A stretch of 64,000 nucleotides of DNA from Clostridiales bacterium (GCA_019416935.1 DXWI01000013.1:3464-67463); one strand, 5' to 3'; shown: positions 33,023 through 42,446, numbered from the stretch's first letter. Notes: generated by a model not told the origin, from the sequence alone. A program made the numbers and translations.

Positions 33023-33571
33023 TTGAAAGCAACCGGAATTGTAAGGCGCATTGATGAACTCGGGCGGGTCGTGATCCCCAAGGAGATACGCCGCACACTG
33101 CGCATCCATGAGGGAAGCCCATTGGAAATCTTTACAGACCATGAGGGCGGCATCATTCTCAAAAAATATTCGCCGGTCGGGGAGCTGGCTGCCTTCGCCG
33201 CAGAGTTTGTCAGTACGCTGCATCAGATGTTTGGACACAGCGCATTGATCTGTGACAAGGACATGGTCGTAGCCTGTGCCGGAAGCTGCAAAAAGGAGCT
33301 GTCCGACCAGCCCATTTCCGTTGACGTGGAGCAGGCAATCCTTGCGCGCATGCTGGTGCTGCAGGACACGGAAAACGGAACGATCCGGCGTCTCACGGAG
33401 AAGTGCGACCAGACGCCTGCCGCGCTGCTGCTCGTACCCATCATTGCCCAGAGCGATGCGATCGGCGCGATCATTCTGTTCTCGTTCGAACCGCAGGCCG
33501 TCATCGGCGAGCCGGAGAGCAAGACCTGCCAGACCATCGCCGCGTTTCTGGCGCGGCAAATGGAGGCATAG
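33023..33571 (+). CDS. spoVT: Stage V sporulation protein T (AbrB-type regulator)
   Basis: A 182-residue forespore regulator: an AbrB swapped-hairpin DNA-binding domain 'KATGIVRRIDELGRVVIPKEIRRTLRIHEGSPLEIF' followed by a GAF-like domain ending 'KTCQTIAAFLARQMEA'. I choose the TTG codon as start because it gives the conserved MKATGIVRRID N-terminus and lies 7 nt after GGGAGG; the ATG two codons upstream is only 1 nt from that site. Confidence 0.95.
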   Translation: MKATGIVRRIDELGRVVIPKEIRRTLRIHEGSPLEIFTDHEGGIILKKYSPVGELAAFAAEFVSTLHQMFGHSALICDKDMVVACAGSCKKELSDQPISVDVEQAILARMLVLQDTENGTIRRLTEKCDQTPAALLLVPIIAQSDAIGAIILFSFEPQAVIGEPESKTCQTIAAFLARQMEA

Positions 33572-33663
33572 CGGCGGCCGCTCCGCCGGGCAAAGCGCAC
33601 GGTGGGTTTGAACGGTTGCCGCACCCATAGCGCATGCCATGAGCTGTTTTTGCAGAGAGCAGA

Positions 33664-33697
33664 AAAGCAGCGGGAGCACTTACATTCCCGCTGCTTT
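33664..33697. terminator. Bidirectional terminator
   Basis: A perfect 12-bp stem AAAGCAGCGGGA/TCCCGCTGCTTT with a 10-nt loop, between spoVT and the convergent ABC ATPase gene; U-rich on both strands. Confidence 0.8.
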
Positions 33698-33728
33698 GTT
33701 CGTTTTACGGTCGCCGCGTGCCGCCCGT

Positions 33729-35270
33729 CTATGCGCTCACGCCGGCCTGCCGGATCGCCGCAAGCGGCGTGCCGCCCATCATGAGTCCCATTTCCTCAAT
33801 GGTTGTCTCGGACGGCGTGACAATGCCCATGATCTGCCCTTCATACATGACCGCAATCCGATCGGAGAGCTTGAGCACCTCCTCCAGCTCGGTCGAAACC
33901 AGCAGAACGCCGATGCCGTTGTCCCGCTGCTCTATGATCTTTTTATGGATATACTCGATCGCGCCGACGTCCAGCCCGCGCGTCGGATGCATCGCGATGA
34001 GCAGTTCCGGCTGCCGGCTGATTTCACGCGCAACGATGACCTTTTGCTGGTTTCCTCCGGAGAGGTTCTGCGCCAGTTCAAAACGGCCAGGCGTCTTGAC
34101 GCCAAAATCATCGATCAGCTTTTCGCTGTACGAATCAACGCGCTTCCAGTCCACCATACCGAACGTTCCGAACTCGCGCTTGTAATAATCCTGCAAAATG
34201 AAGTTTTCGCGCAGCGGCATCGGCATAATCAGGCCGGTCTTTTGCCGATCCTGCGGGATATGCGATACGCCGTGCTTCATGATGTCTCTGGTGCTGCAAT
34301 GCAGCAAATCCATCTGCCCGTAAACGGCCTTTCCGCTATTGGCGTGCCGCATGCCCGTCAGACACTCCACCAGCTCGGATTGTCCGTTGCCATCGACGCC
34401 AGCAATGCCAAGGATTTCGCCCGCATGTACGGTCAGGTTCACGTCGTCAAGCACGTTTACCTCCGAATCCTTGCGCCGAAGCGTCAGACCCTCGACCGCA
34501 AGGATCGGCTCGCCCGCCTGTTGCTGCTTCCGATCCACGCTGAAGTTGACCTCGCGACCAACCATCAAGCGCGCAAGATCGTTGACGGAGCAATCCTCGA
34601 TGTTATAGGTGCCGCAGGTGCGCCCCATGCGCAGCACCGTCACGCGGTTGCTGATCTCCTTGACCTCGTTGAGCTTATGGCTGATGAACAGTACCGTGAA
34701 ACCGCTGTCGGTCAGGCTGTGTACCATGTTGAACAGTTCTTCCGTCTCCTGCGGCGTGAGCACGGCCGTCGGTTCATCGAGGATCAGAATGCGCGCGCCG
34801 CGGGAGAGCGCCTTGACGATCTCCACGCGCTGCCGCTGGCCAACCGACAAATCACCCACCTTGGCAAACGGATCGAGATTCAGATTGTACTTCGTAGCGA
34901 TTTGCTTGATCCGTTCCGCGGCCGTTTTCAAATCGAGCCGCAGGCCGCCCGCATCATGCGCGCCGATGAGACAATTTTCCACCACGCTCATCGTCGGTAC
35001 CAGCATGAAATGCTGGTGCACCATGCCGATACCCATTGCCATGGCGTCTTTAGCGGAAGCAAACGATACCGGCTTGCCCTCGATCAAGATCTCTCCGGCG
35101 GTCGGTTTGTACAGACCGCAAAGCACGTTCATGAGCGTACTCTTGCCCGCGCCGTTTTCACCGAGGAGCGTATGCACCTCGCCCTGCTCCACGGTCAGGC
35201 AAACATCCGCATTGGCCAGAACGCCCGGGAACTGCTTGTAGATATGCCGCATTTCCAAAATCGTTGCCAT
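33729..35270 (-). CDS. Nucleoside ABC importer, double ATP-binding protein
   Basis: A 513-residue protein with two fused ATPase domains. The first has Walker A 'GENGAGKST', Q-loop 'GMVHQHFMLVP' and signature 'LSVGQRQRVEI'; the second has 'GVDGNGQSEL' (degenerate Walker A) and 'LSGGNQQKVIV'. This tandem form with the VHQHFMLVP Q-loop typifies BMP-class nucleoside importers (YufO/NupO, RnsB). It follows the BMP lipoprotein and lies next to its two permeases. Confidence 0.94.
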   Translation of the reverse strand: MATILEMRHIYKQFPGVLANADVCLTVEQGEVHTLLGENGAGKSTLMNVLCGLYKPTAGEILIEGKPVSFASAKDAMAMGIGMVHQHFMLVPTMSVVENCLIGAHDAGGLRLDLKTAAERIKQIATKYNLNLDPFAKVGDLSVGQRQRVEIVKALSRGARILILDEPTAVLTPQETEELFNMVHSLTDSGFTVLFISHKLNEVKEISNRVTVLRMGRTCGTYNIEDCSVNDLARLMVGREVNFSVDRKQQQAGEPILAVEGLTLRRKDSEVNVLDDVNLTVHAGEILGIAGVDGNGQSELVECLTGMRHANSGKAVYGQMDLLHCSTRDIMKHGVSHIPQDRQKTGLIMPMPLRENFILQDYYKREFGTFGMVDWKRVDSYSEKLIDDFGVKTPGRFELAQNLSGGNQQKVIVAREISRQPELLIAMHPTRGLDVGAIEYIHKKIIEQRDNGIGVLLVSTELEEVLKLSDRIAVMYEGQIMGIVTPSETTIEEMGLMMGGTPLAAIRQAGVSA

Positions 35271-35280
35271 ATGCCGCACC

Positions 35281-36207
35281 TCACCCTCTCTTGTACGGCT
35301 TTCCAAGCGCGGCCGGCGCCACAGCGCTGCGCGCGAACATGGCCAGCGCGATCACGGTAAGCACGTACGGAATCATCGTTAGGAAATTATACGGGATGTT
35401 GGACCCGGTCACCATCAGGATATTGGCCAACACGTTGCCGCCCATGAAGATCATGGCGGCGGCCATAATGCCGGTCGGCTTGTAACGGCCGAAGATCACG
35501 GCTGCCAGAGCGATATATCCGCGGCCGGACACCATCTCCTCGGAGAACGAGTTCAGCAGGCCGGTCGATAAAAATGCGCCGCCCATGGCGATGATGGCGC
35601 TACCGACGATTGCAGCAAGATACTGCGTCCTTGCAACATTGATGCCGAGCGTGTCGGACACCTTCGGGTTTTCGCCAACGGAGCGCAGGTTGAGGCCGGA
35701 CTGCGTTCGGAACAGGTAGTACGAGATGATGGGCACGAGCAGAAACGCAATGTATACGATGGGCTTCTGCTGGAAGAACGCCTCGCCGATGATCGGAATG
35801 TCCTTGAGCAACGGAATGGCGAGCACGTCGAACGTATCGATGGACGCGTTGTTCGTCGCAACGCCGAATATGATGCGGTACAGCGTTGCCGAAAGTCCGG
35901 AGCCGAGCACGTTGATCGCCGCGCCGACAACCGTCTGGTTCGCGCGCAGCGTAACGGTCAACAGCGCAAACAGCGCACCGATCAATGCGCCAGAAACGAT
36001 TGCGCACAACAGGCCGAGCCACACGTTGCCCAGATAAAAGGAGCCAACGACCGCTACGAGCGTCGCAATCAGCATCGTGCCCTCTGCGCCGATGTTGAGC
36101 AGGCCCGCGCGGTTGATGAGCAGCAGGCCAAGTCCCGCCAGTAAAATCGGAGTTGCCATGCGGATATCGGAAGCCAGATAGCTGCCGATCATTTGTACCA
36201 AGTCCAT
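35281..36207 (-). CDS. Nucleoside ABC importer permease, YufQ/NupQ-like
   Basis: A 308-residue polytopic permease (BPD_transp_2) with 'LLAGLGLLLINRAGLLNIGAEGTMLI' and 'SVGENPKVSDTLGINVARTQYLAAI', conserved in the smaller permease of BMP-type importers. AAGGAG lies 9 nt before the ATG. It starts 2 nt after the stop of the larger permease. Confidence 0.92.
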   Translation of the reverse strand: MDLVQMIGSYLASDIRMATPILLAGLGLLLINRAGLLNIGAEGTMLIATLVAVVGSFYLGNVWLGLLCAIVSGALIGALFALLTVTLRANQTVVGAAINVLGSGLSATLYRIIFGVATNNASIDTFDVLAIPLLKDIPIIGEAFFQQKPIVYIAFLLVPIISYYLFRTQSGLNLRSVGENPKVSDTLGINVARTQYLAAIVGSAIIAMGGAFLSTGLLNSFSEEMVSGRGYIALAAVIFGRYKPTGIMAAAMIFMGGNVLANILMVTGSNIPYNFLTMIPYVLTVIALAMFARSAVAPAALGKPYKRG

Positions 36208-36209
36208 CT

Positions 36210-37325
36210 TCAGCACTCCTTTCCCTCTGCCGTTACGTTCTTCTGTTCCATCGCTGCTTTCTTGAGCCGGTGCTCGTTCCAAATCTCCAGCAGCATCTGG
36301 CTGGCGACCACGGCAATGATCACCAGCGCCTGCATGACCGCGACGATGGAGTTCGGCACCTTCGCCCGCATCTGCATGCGCGTGCCGCCGGCCCGGAATG
36401 CGCCGAACAGCAGCGCGCCGAACACGATACCGAGCGGCGAGTTCATGCCGATCAGCGCGACGGCGATACCGTCAAACCCGTAGCCGGGCGAGAACAGCGG
36501 GAACAAGCGTCCCTGTACGCCCATGATCTCGCTGGCGCCCGCAAGGCCCGCCAAACCGCCGGCGAGGAACGTAACGAGCAGGATGTTGCGGTCGGTATTG
36601 ATGCCCGAATAGAGCGCCGCCTGACTGTTCAGGCCGGAAACGCGCACCTCATAGCCCTTCTTGCTGCGCCACAAAAACGCCCAGAACAGGAAAACAAACA
36701 ACAGCCCGACCACGAACCCCCAGTGTGCTCTGGTGCCCGGCATGATGGGGCCGAACGTCGCCGTGGCAAGCAGCGGGCTGGTTTGGCAGTTGATTCCGGG
36801 CGGCTCGATCATCGGGCCGTTGACCATAAACTCAATGAAATTGATGGCAATGGTATTGAGCATCACGGTGGTGATGATCTCCGACGCACCGAAGCGTACC
36901 TTCAGCCATCCGGCGAGCAGGCACCACAGACCGCCGCCGATAAAACCCGCCGCAATGCACAGCGGTATATGCAGCACGGTGGGTAGATTTTCCAAGTAAA
37001 TGCCGACGGCTGCCGCAAACAGCGCGCCCATATACATCTGTCCCTCCATGCCAAGGTTCGTCAGACCGCAGCGGTTTGCCAGCGCATAGCTCATGCCGGT
37101 GAACAGCAGCGGCGTCATTTTGACGAGTGTCTCGGCAAAATCGTTTGTGCTGCCGAACGCGCCCTCAAGCAGCGCCGCAAACGCCTTGAGCGGATTGATG
37201 TCCATGAGCGCAATCAGCACCATGCCAAGGACCAATGCGATGACAATCGCGGAACCGGAAACGATCAGCTGCTGAAGAAAGCGCTCCAGCATCGCCTTCG
37301 TCTTTACGGAATCGATTTTCTTCAT
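36210..37325 (-). CDS. Nucleoside ABC importer permease, YufP/NupP-like
   Basis: A 371-residue polytopic permease with 'LFTGMSYALANRCGLTNLGMEGQMYMGALFAAAVG' and 'EVRVSGLNSQAALYSGINTDRNI', the larger permease of this importer class. It follows the BMP lipoprotein gene by 105 nt containing a GC-rich hairpin. Confidence 0.92.
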   Translation of the reverse strand: MKKIDSVKTKAMLERFLQQLIVSGSAIVIALVLGMVLIALMDINPLKAFAALLEGAFGSTNDFAETLVKMTPLLFTGMSYALANRCGLTNLGMEGQMYMGALFAAAVGIYLENLPTVLHIPLCIAAGFIGGGLWCLLAGWLKVRFGASEIITTVMLNTIAINFIEFMVNGPMIEPPGINCQTSPLLATATFGPIMPGTRAHWGFVVGLLFVFLFWAFLWRSKKGYEVRVSGLNSQAALYSGINTDRNILLVTFLAGGLAGLAGASEIMGVQGRLFPLFSPGYGFDGIAVALIGMNSPLGIVFGALLFGAFRAGGTRMQMRAKVPNSIVAVMQALVIIAVVASQMLLEIWNEHRLKKAAMEQKNVTAEGKEC

Positions 37326-37370
37326 GCCTACTATTACCTGCTTTCCATTCCTGTGTCCATCCCAAACAAC

Positions 37371-37399
37371 GGGGCGCCGGTTTTCTCACACGGCGCCCC
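37371..37399 (-). terminator. Intra-operon hairpin between BMP lipoprotein and permease genes
   Basis: A perfect 9-bp GC stem (37371-37379 with 37391-37399) and 11-nt loop. Lacking a U-tract, it probably tunes expression of the permeases below that of the binding lipoprotein. Confidence 0.55.
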
Positions 37400-37430
37400 A
37401 CATCCAGTTCAAATGCGGAACGCAGGGGAA

Positions 37431-38435
37431 TCAATAATCGCCGAGCTTTCCTGCATACAGATCGTCAATGAACGTTTCGATGGCTTCCACTTTCTCTTTG
37501 GGAAGCTTCTCGTCCCAGCCATGCCAATCGGACACCAGCGTGCCGTTGTCTCCGAGGTCGTAGATGACCATGCCGTTCTTCCAAGTGCCGTTGAGAATGG
37601 ATTCAAATACATCCACATAGATGGACGGATAGTTGCGCATGACGGACAGCACAATGGCGCCCGGCGCGAGCGAATACTGGTCGCCGTTGAAGCCAAGCGC
37701 ATACACGCCCTTCTCCTCCGCTGCGAGCAGGCAGCCGATCTGCGCGCTGTTGGCGGATGCGGAGATCACATCGTATCCCTGACTGATGTAGGAGAGCGCG
37801 ATCTCCTTGCCCTTGTCCTGATCGGTCAGCGTGCCGAGATAGTCTGTGGTGGCCAGCGCGTCGGGATTGGTCAGGTGTACGCCCTCCTCAATGCCGGAAA
37901 CGATGTCCGTAATCGCTGGAATATCCTGACCGCCGAGGAACACGACCTTGTCCGTTTCCGTCAGGATTCCCATGATGCCGCCGATGACGATGCCCATATT
38001 GACCGGACCGACATAGGCGAGGTTCGGGATATCCGGGATGTTGATGTTCGCAGCGTCCTCGACCTTGAAGCCGTAGGAGAGGCAGAACATCGTGTTCGGA
38101 TACTGTTCCGCCAGCTCGGTCACATTGGATTCAAACTGCGAGCCGTGAACGATGACCATGTCATACTCATCGTCACCATACATGCGGATATAGCCACTCA
38201 TGTCGGAGACGGCGATATTCTCAATGTACTCGAGTTCCGTACCGTATTTTTCCGAGATGGCCTTGACGGATTCGTAGCAGATTTGGTTCCAGCCGTTATC
38301 CGTGATGACGCCGGAGAGCAAAGCGACAACCTTCATGTCCTTCTCCCCGCCCGTCTGGTCGTCCGGGGCTGAGGCGCAGCCGGTCATGGCAAAAACCAGA
38401 ACCGCTGCCAGCAACAGAGCAAAAACCTTCTTCAT
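37431..38435 (-). CDS. BMP family nucleoside-binding lipoprotein
   Basis: A 334-residue lipoprotein: MKKVFALLLAAVLVFAMTGC signal with lipobox, then the BMP fold with 'VVALLSGVITDNGWNQICYESVKAI', 'YDMVIVHGSQFESNVTELAEQYPNTMF' and 'YVGPVNMGIVIGGIMG'. BMP proteins bind purine nucleosides. AAAAGGAGG precedes the ATG. It has a long structured leader, and the neighbouring genes suggest a role in nucleoside/purine scavenging. Confidence 0.93.
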   Translation of the reverse strand: MKKVFALLLAAVLVFAMTGCASAPDDQTGGEKDMKVVALLSGVITDNGWNQICYESVKAISEKYGTELEYIENIAVSDMSGYIRMYGDDEYDMVIVHGSQFESNVTELAEQYPNTMFCLSYGFKVEDAANINIPDIPNLAYVGPVNMGIVIGGIMGILTETDKVVFLGGQDIPAITDIVSGIEEGVHLTNPDALATTDYLGTLTDQDKGKEIALSYISQGYDVISASANSAQIGCLLAAEEKGVYALGFNGDQYSLAPGAIVLSVMRNYPSIYVDVFESILNGTWKNGMVIYDLGDNGTLVSDWHGWDEKLPKEKVEAIETFIDDLYAGKLGDY

Positions 38436-38671
38436 GTGTTTACTTCCTCCTTTTGCTTTTCTGCAAACAAACAGATTGATCCGTTTGCTATCCAACGTCC
38501 TCAGACGGTAGGATTTGTAAAGAGCCGCCACCGGAAGCCGCGCATGTGTCCGTTTCTATCCCAGATAAAACCGAGTGCTTTTTCTGAAAGCCGCCCTGCG
38601 GCGCTTTCCCGTTCCGTTTTGTCGTTTCAATGGGTTTGTTTCTTTGAGATCCTGTTTGTAACGTGATTGTA
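38436..38671 (-). promoter_or_regulatory. Long structured 5' leader of the BMP importer operon
   Basis: The promoter predicts a leader of about 235 nt. On the minus strand it contains a GC hairpin (gccgc/gcggc near 38590), a compact ATCC/CGTC-TGAG-GACG/GGAT arm near 38490-38515, and an 8-bp hairpin (plus 38468-38475 with 38480-38487) ending shortly before the AAAAGGAGG ribosome site. It lacks the conserved loops of the guanine/adenine riboswitch. It could be an uncharacterised ligand-responsive leader; unproven. Confidence 0.45.
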
Positions 38672-38677
38672 TCTATT

Positions 38678-38706
38678 AATATAACATGGGCATTGCGGAA
38701 TGGCAA
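38678..38706 (-). promoter_or_regulatory. SigA promoter of BMP importer operon
   Basis: Minus-strand TTGCCA (plus 38701-38706), 17-nt spacer, TATATT (38678-38683). Confidence 0.6.
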
Positions 38707-38732
38707 GTGCAATTTATGCTGTGCATATGAAT

Positions 38733-38765
38733 AAAAAAACGGAAGAGTCCGAAGGCTCCTCCGTT
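38733..38765 (-). terminator. Rho-independent terminator of molybdenum hydroxylase operon
   Basis: On the minus strand a 10-bp stem (one GU pair) is followed by seven consecutive T residues, 24 nt after the small-subunit stop. Confidence 0.9.
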
Positions 38766-38788
38766 CTGATTGTAATCGGGACGATTCG

Positions 38789-39268
38789 TTATGCCTCGCC
38801 AACGATGGTGAGGCCGGCCTTTTCGATCGCATTGATGATCGGAATATAGCCCGTGCAGCGGCAAAGATTGCCCGCAACCGCTTCACGAATCTCCTCGCGC
38901 GTGGGATGCGGGTTCTTCATGAGCAGCGCATAGGCGCTCATCAGGAAGCCCGGCGTGCAGAAACCGCACTGCACCGCGTCGCCCTCGACGAAGCAGCGCT
39001 GCAAAATACTGCCGATTTCGGTTTCGGACAGGCCCTCCACGGTCAGAATGTCCGCGCCCTGCATCTGGCCCGCATAGACCAAGCAGCTCGTCACGGCATT
39101 GCCGTTGATGACGACCGTGCATGCACCGCATTCGCCCACGCCGCAGCCCTCTTTGGTGCCGGTCAGGCGCAGATCCTCGCGGAGCACATCGACCATGCGG
39201 CGGTTATCCTGCGTCTCTATGGAATAGTCCTTGCCGTTGAGGCGGAAAGAAAGTTGAATGTTTGCCAT
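38789..39268 (-). CDS. Molybdenum hydroxylase, [2Fe-2S] small subunit (XdhC/CoxS-like)
   Basis: A 159-residue electron-transfer subunit with two [2Fe-2S] sites: plant-ferredoxin-like 'GCGVGECGACTV...C' (about residues 42-60) and the alpha-helical 'CGFCTPGFLMSAYALL...GNLCRCTGY'. It passes electrons from the molybdopterin subunit to FAD. Its ATG overlaps the FAD-subunit stop (TGATG). It is the last gene of a three-subunit operon. Confidence 0.94.
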   Translation of the reverse strand: MANIQLSFRLNGKDYSIETQDNRRMVDVLREDLRLTGTKEGCGVGECGACTVVINGNAVTSCLVYAGQMQGADILTVEGLSETEIGSILQRCFVEGDAVQCGFCTPGFLMSAYALLMKNPHPTREEIREAVAGNLCRCTGYIPIINAIEKAGLTIVGEA

Positions 39269-40134
39269 CAGTTGTTACCTCCAAGCAGTTGATGCAAAAT
39301 GCGCTCACACATGTTCAGACAAACGGGCTGCTTGTAAGTCGTGGAGGCGCGGATGCCCGCGATCTCCGGAATCTTATCCGAGAGCGCCTTTGCGACGGCC
39401 TTGATGTCGGCATCATCCGGCTTTTTGCCGATCAGCATGGCGTTGATCTCCGGGAACATCATCGGCCGCGGGAAGGTCGCGCCCATGGTCATGCGGAAAT
39501 CCTGTACAACGCCGTCTGCGTCCGTGCGCAGCACGGTGCCGATCGTCATGCGGGAAATGGCCAGCGCACGGCGACGGCCCAGCTTGTAGAAATCGCTGAC
39601 CGTGCCGGCGGGCAGCTTCTTGACGATGACGCGCGTGATCACGTCGCGATCCGACAGCGTCGTGCGGTACGGGCGGGCGATGACCTCGCCGATCTTTTCC
39701 CGGCGAACTTCGCCGAGCCGGTTGATCTCCACCTCGGCGTCGAGCAGCGTCAGCGCTGCGAACGAATCCGCCGCGGGCGAAGCGTTCCCGATGTTGCCGC
39801 CGATGGTCGCATGGTTGCGGATCTGCAGCGAGCCGACCGTGCGGCAAGCCTGCGCCAGAATGTCGGCATACTGATGCACCAGCGGCGAGCGCTCGATCTC
39901 CGTATGCGTCGTGCCCGCACCGATGAGCAGCGCATCCGCCGTCTCCTCAATGCCGCAAAGCTCCGGCAGGCCATAGATATCCACGACCGTATGATCCGCA
40001 TAGCGGTCGTCCTCACGGGCATACACCATGACGTCCGTGCCGCCGGCCAGCAGCGTGACCGGTCCTTCCGTCTCTTTCAGGATTGCAATCGTCTCCTGCA
40101 GGGATGCAGGCTTCACATAGTTCTTCAGCTTCAT
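39268..40134 (-). CDS. Molybdenum hydroxylase, FAD-binding subunit
   Basis: A 288-residue FAD subunit: 'VTLLAGGTDVMVYAR' and 'NHATIGGNIGNASPAADSFAAL' are the FAD-binding motifs of the CO-dehydrogenase flavoprotein family; the C-terminal domain is of the CO_deh_flav_C type. The start is the ATG at KLKNYVKP, 8 nt after GGGGAG; the large-subunit stop lies just upstream. Confidence 0.93.
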   Translation of the reverse strand: MKLKNYVKPASLQETIAILKETEGPVTLLAGGTDVMVYAREDDRYADHTVVDIYGLPELCGIEETADALLIGAGTTHTEIERSPLVHQYADILAQACRTVGSLQIRNHATIGGNIGNASPAADSFAALTLLDAEVEINRLGEVRREKIGEVIARPYRTTLSDRDVITRVIVKKLPAGTVSDFYKLGRRRALAISRMTIGTVLRTDADGVVQDFRMTMGATFPRPMMFPEINAMLIGKKPDDADIKAVAKALSDKIPEIAGIRASTTYKQPVCLNMCERILHQLLGGNN

Positions 40135-40139
40135 CCCGC

Positions 40140-42446
40140 TCACTCCCCTTTCTTCTCATCAAGGCTCTTGGCCGCGAAGAACACGCGGTCCAGATCGGCC
40201 GGCAGCTCATGGATCAGGCCGGGGTGCCCTAGCGCGTGGTTGACCGCTGCAATGATCGCCGCCGCGCCGTCCTCGGTCGTCGGCTCGCCAACAGAACGGC
40301 CGCCGAATGCGGTGCGCGGGTCATAATTCTCCTCGTACAAAGCCACGTTTTCATTGACGTCCATAGCCGTCGGGATCAAGTAGTTCTCGAAGTTCAGGTT
40401 CTTCAGCGCGGAGGTCTTCCGGTTGAAGCCGAGATCCTCGGTCAGCGCCATACCGGCCGCCATGGTCATGCCGCCGTAGATCTGTCCCTTGATCATGGCC
40501 GGGTTGATGACCTTGCCCGCATCGTGACAGCCGACCATCTTGACGACGTTCACGCTGCCAGTATCGAGGTCCACCTCGACCTCCGCCGCGTTGCAGGAAT
40601 AGGTGTAGGTGTTGTACGGCTCGCGGTGCGTCTCATCCCACTTGGTCGTATCGACCACATAAGTGCCAAACGCCATGGGCGATCTGCCGATCGAGTAGCA
40701 AGCGTGAACCGCTTCCTCAAAGGAGATATCCTCGTCCGCAAAGCGCACGCGGTCGTTTTCAAAAACGATGTTCTCGGTCGATTTGCCGTATTTCTCGGCA
40801 AGCGCCTCCGCCATGATTTTGTGCACCGCGTCGCAGGCGCGCTTGATGGCCATACCGCCCATCATCGTGCCACGGGAGGCGATGCAGCCACCGGTCGTCG
40901 GGCAGCGGGAGGTGTCGACCTCGCCGATGGAAATGCGCTCGAACGACACGCCCATTCCATCGGCCGCCATCTGGCTCTGGCAGGTACGCAGGCCCTGACC
41001 GATCTCCATCAGGCCGATGTTCAGATGCACGCTCGCATCCTCCTCGACCTCGATCATCGCGCGGCTGACATCCATGCCGTCGGCGCCGATGCTCGCGCCG
41101 CGCATGCTGACCGCGATGCCAACGCCGCGGCGAACCCTGCGGCCGCTCTCGCGGTTCTCTTCGTTATACTGCGCCCATTTGCGGTCGAAATCCAGCTCCG
41201 CGGCAGCCTTCTCCATCACGGCGCTGATGCTGACCTCGTTGAAGTCCAGCACATGGCCGGTCGGGCTCGTGTCGCCGTTTTTGAGCAGGTTCTTGCGGCG
41301 CAGCTCCGTCGGCGTCATGCCGAGCTGCTCGGCCAGCTCATCCATGGTGTTTTCCAGCGCATAGATGGCCTGCGGCGTGCCGAAGCCGCGCATGGAGCCG
41401 CAATGCACGTTGTTCGTGATCACACCGACCGCCTCATAGTCAAAGTGGTCGTAGCGGTACGGACCGCAGCCGAGATAGGCCGTCTTGTACATGACGGGCG
41501 GGGTCATATTGATGTAGCAGCCGCCGTCGGCAAGCGCGTACACCTTGACCGCCTTGATCGTGCCGTCCTTCATCGCGCCGATCTTGACGTTGAAATCGAT
41601 CGGATGGCGCTTGTAGGTCTCGCGGATGGACTCCTCACGGGTGAGCGTATATTTCGCCGGACGGCCGGTTTTGAGCGCCACCAGGCTCGCGCGAACAGCC
41701 ATGGCCTCCGCGCCCTCGATCTTGCCGCCAAAGGAGCCGCCGACCACGCTCGGACGAAGTATGACCTGTGCGATCGGAATGTTGAGCATGCGGCTGATGG
41801 AAATGCGCGCGTTGTACGGCACTTGCAGCGAGCCGATGACCGTCACTTCCCTGCGCATGCGGCTCGGAATCGCCGTCACGGATTCCGGCTCGATATAGGC
41901 CTGCTCCACAAAGTCGGTCTTGTAGTTGCGTTCAATTACAATATCGGACTCCTTCAGTCCCTGCTCCGCATCACCCTTCTGCGGATGAATGATGCCGCAG
42001 ACGTTGTCCGGGTAATCGGGGTTGATGACCTGTTCGTTGCCAATTGCTTCACGCGGGTCGGTGATCGCCGGAAGCACCTCATAATCGGCGGTCACGAGCT
42101 TTGCCGCTTCGTTTGCCTGTTCCTGCGTTTCCGCCGCGACGACCGCGATGACGTCGCCAAGGAAGCGTACCCGATCGACCGCGATGGCGTACTGATCGAT
42201 AAATATCTCGCCGAACATCTTTTCGCCGGGGATGTCCTTGCCGGTTACGACACACACAACGCCGGGCGCGCGCTCCGCTTCCTCCGTATGTACGGCGAGC
42301 AGATTTGCATGTGGATACTGAGAATACACGCCTTTACAATAAACGGTTTCCGGCAGATGTACATCCGCGCCGAATTCGGCACGTCCGGTCACCTTCGCCC
42401 ATGCGTCGATACGCTCGAGCGTTTTGCCAACGATGTGCTGCTCCAA
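40140..42446 (-). CDS. Molybdenum hydroxylase, molybdopterin-binding large subunit (xanthine dehydrogenase-like)
   Basis: A 768-residue catalytic subunit: Mo-cofactor motif 'VVGGSFGGKIEGAEAM', 'GGCYINMTPPV', 'MRGFGTPQAIYALE', and the conserved active-site Glu in 'GRSVGEPTTEDGAAAI'. It hydroxylates purines or other N-heterocycles with water-derived oxygen. A TTG start is chosen: AAGGAGGG lies 8 nt upstream, and the ATG 16 codons earlier has no ribosome site. The context with a BMP importer and a cytosine-deaminase-like enzyme favours a purine substrate. Confidence 0.92.
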   Translation of the reverse strand: MEQHIVGKTLERIDAWAKVTGRAEFGADVHLPETVYCKGVYSQYPHANLLAVHTEEAERAPGVVCVVTGKDIPGEKMFGEIFIDQYAIAVDRVRFLGDVIAVVAAETQEQANEAAKLVTADYEVLPAITDPREAIGNEQVINPDYPDNVCGIIHPQKGDAEQGLKESDIVIERNYKTDFVEQAYIEPESVTAIPSRMRREVTVIGSLQVPYNARISISRMLNIPIAQVILRPSVVGGSFGGKIEGAEAMAVRASLVALKTGRPAKYTLTREESIRETYKRHPIDFNVKIGAMKDGTIKAVKVYALADGGCYINMTPPVMYKTAYLGCGPYRYDHFDYEAVGVITNNVHCGSMRGFGTPQAIYALENTMDELAEQLGMTPTELRRKNLLKNGDTSPTGHVLDFNEVSISAVMEKAAAELDFDRKWAQYNEENRESGRRVRRGVGIAVSMRGASIGADGMDVSRAMIEVEEDASVHLNIGLMEIGQGLRTCQSQMAADGMGVSFERISIGEVDTSRCPTTGGCIASRGTMMGGMAIKRACDAVHKIMAEALAEKYGKSTENIVFENDRVRFADEDISFEEAVHACYSIGRSPMAFGTYVVDTTKWDETHREPYNTYTYSCNAAEVEVDLDTGSVNVVKMVGCHDAGKVINPAMIKGQIYGGMTMAAGMALTEDLGFNRKTSALKNLNFENYLIPTAMDVNENVALYEENYDPRTAFGGRSVGEPTTEDGAAAIIAAVNHALGHPGLIHELPADLDRVFFAAKSLDEKKGE

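Noticed and set aside
38436..38671. Known guanine/adenine riboswitch in the BMP leader
   Set aside because: The conserved purine-riboswitch loops and junction sequence are not present on the transcribed strand.
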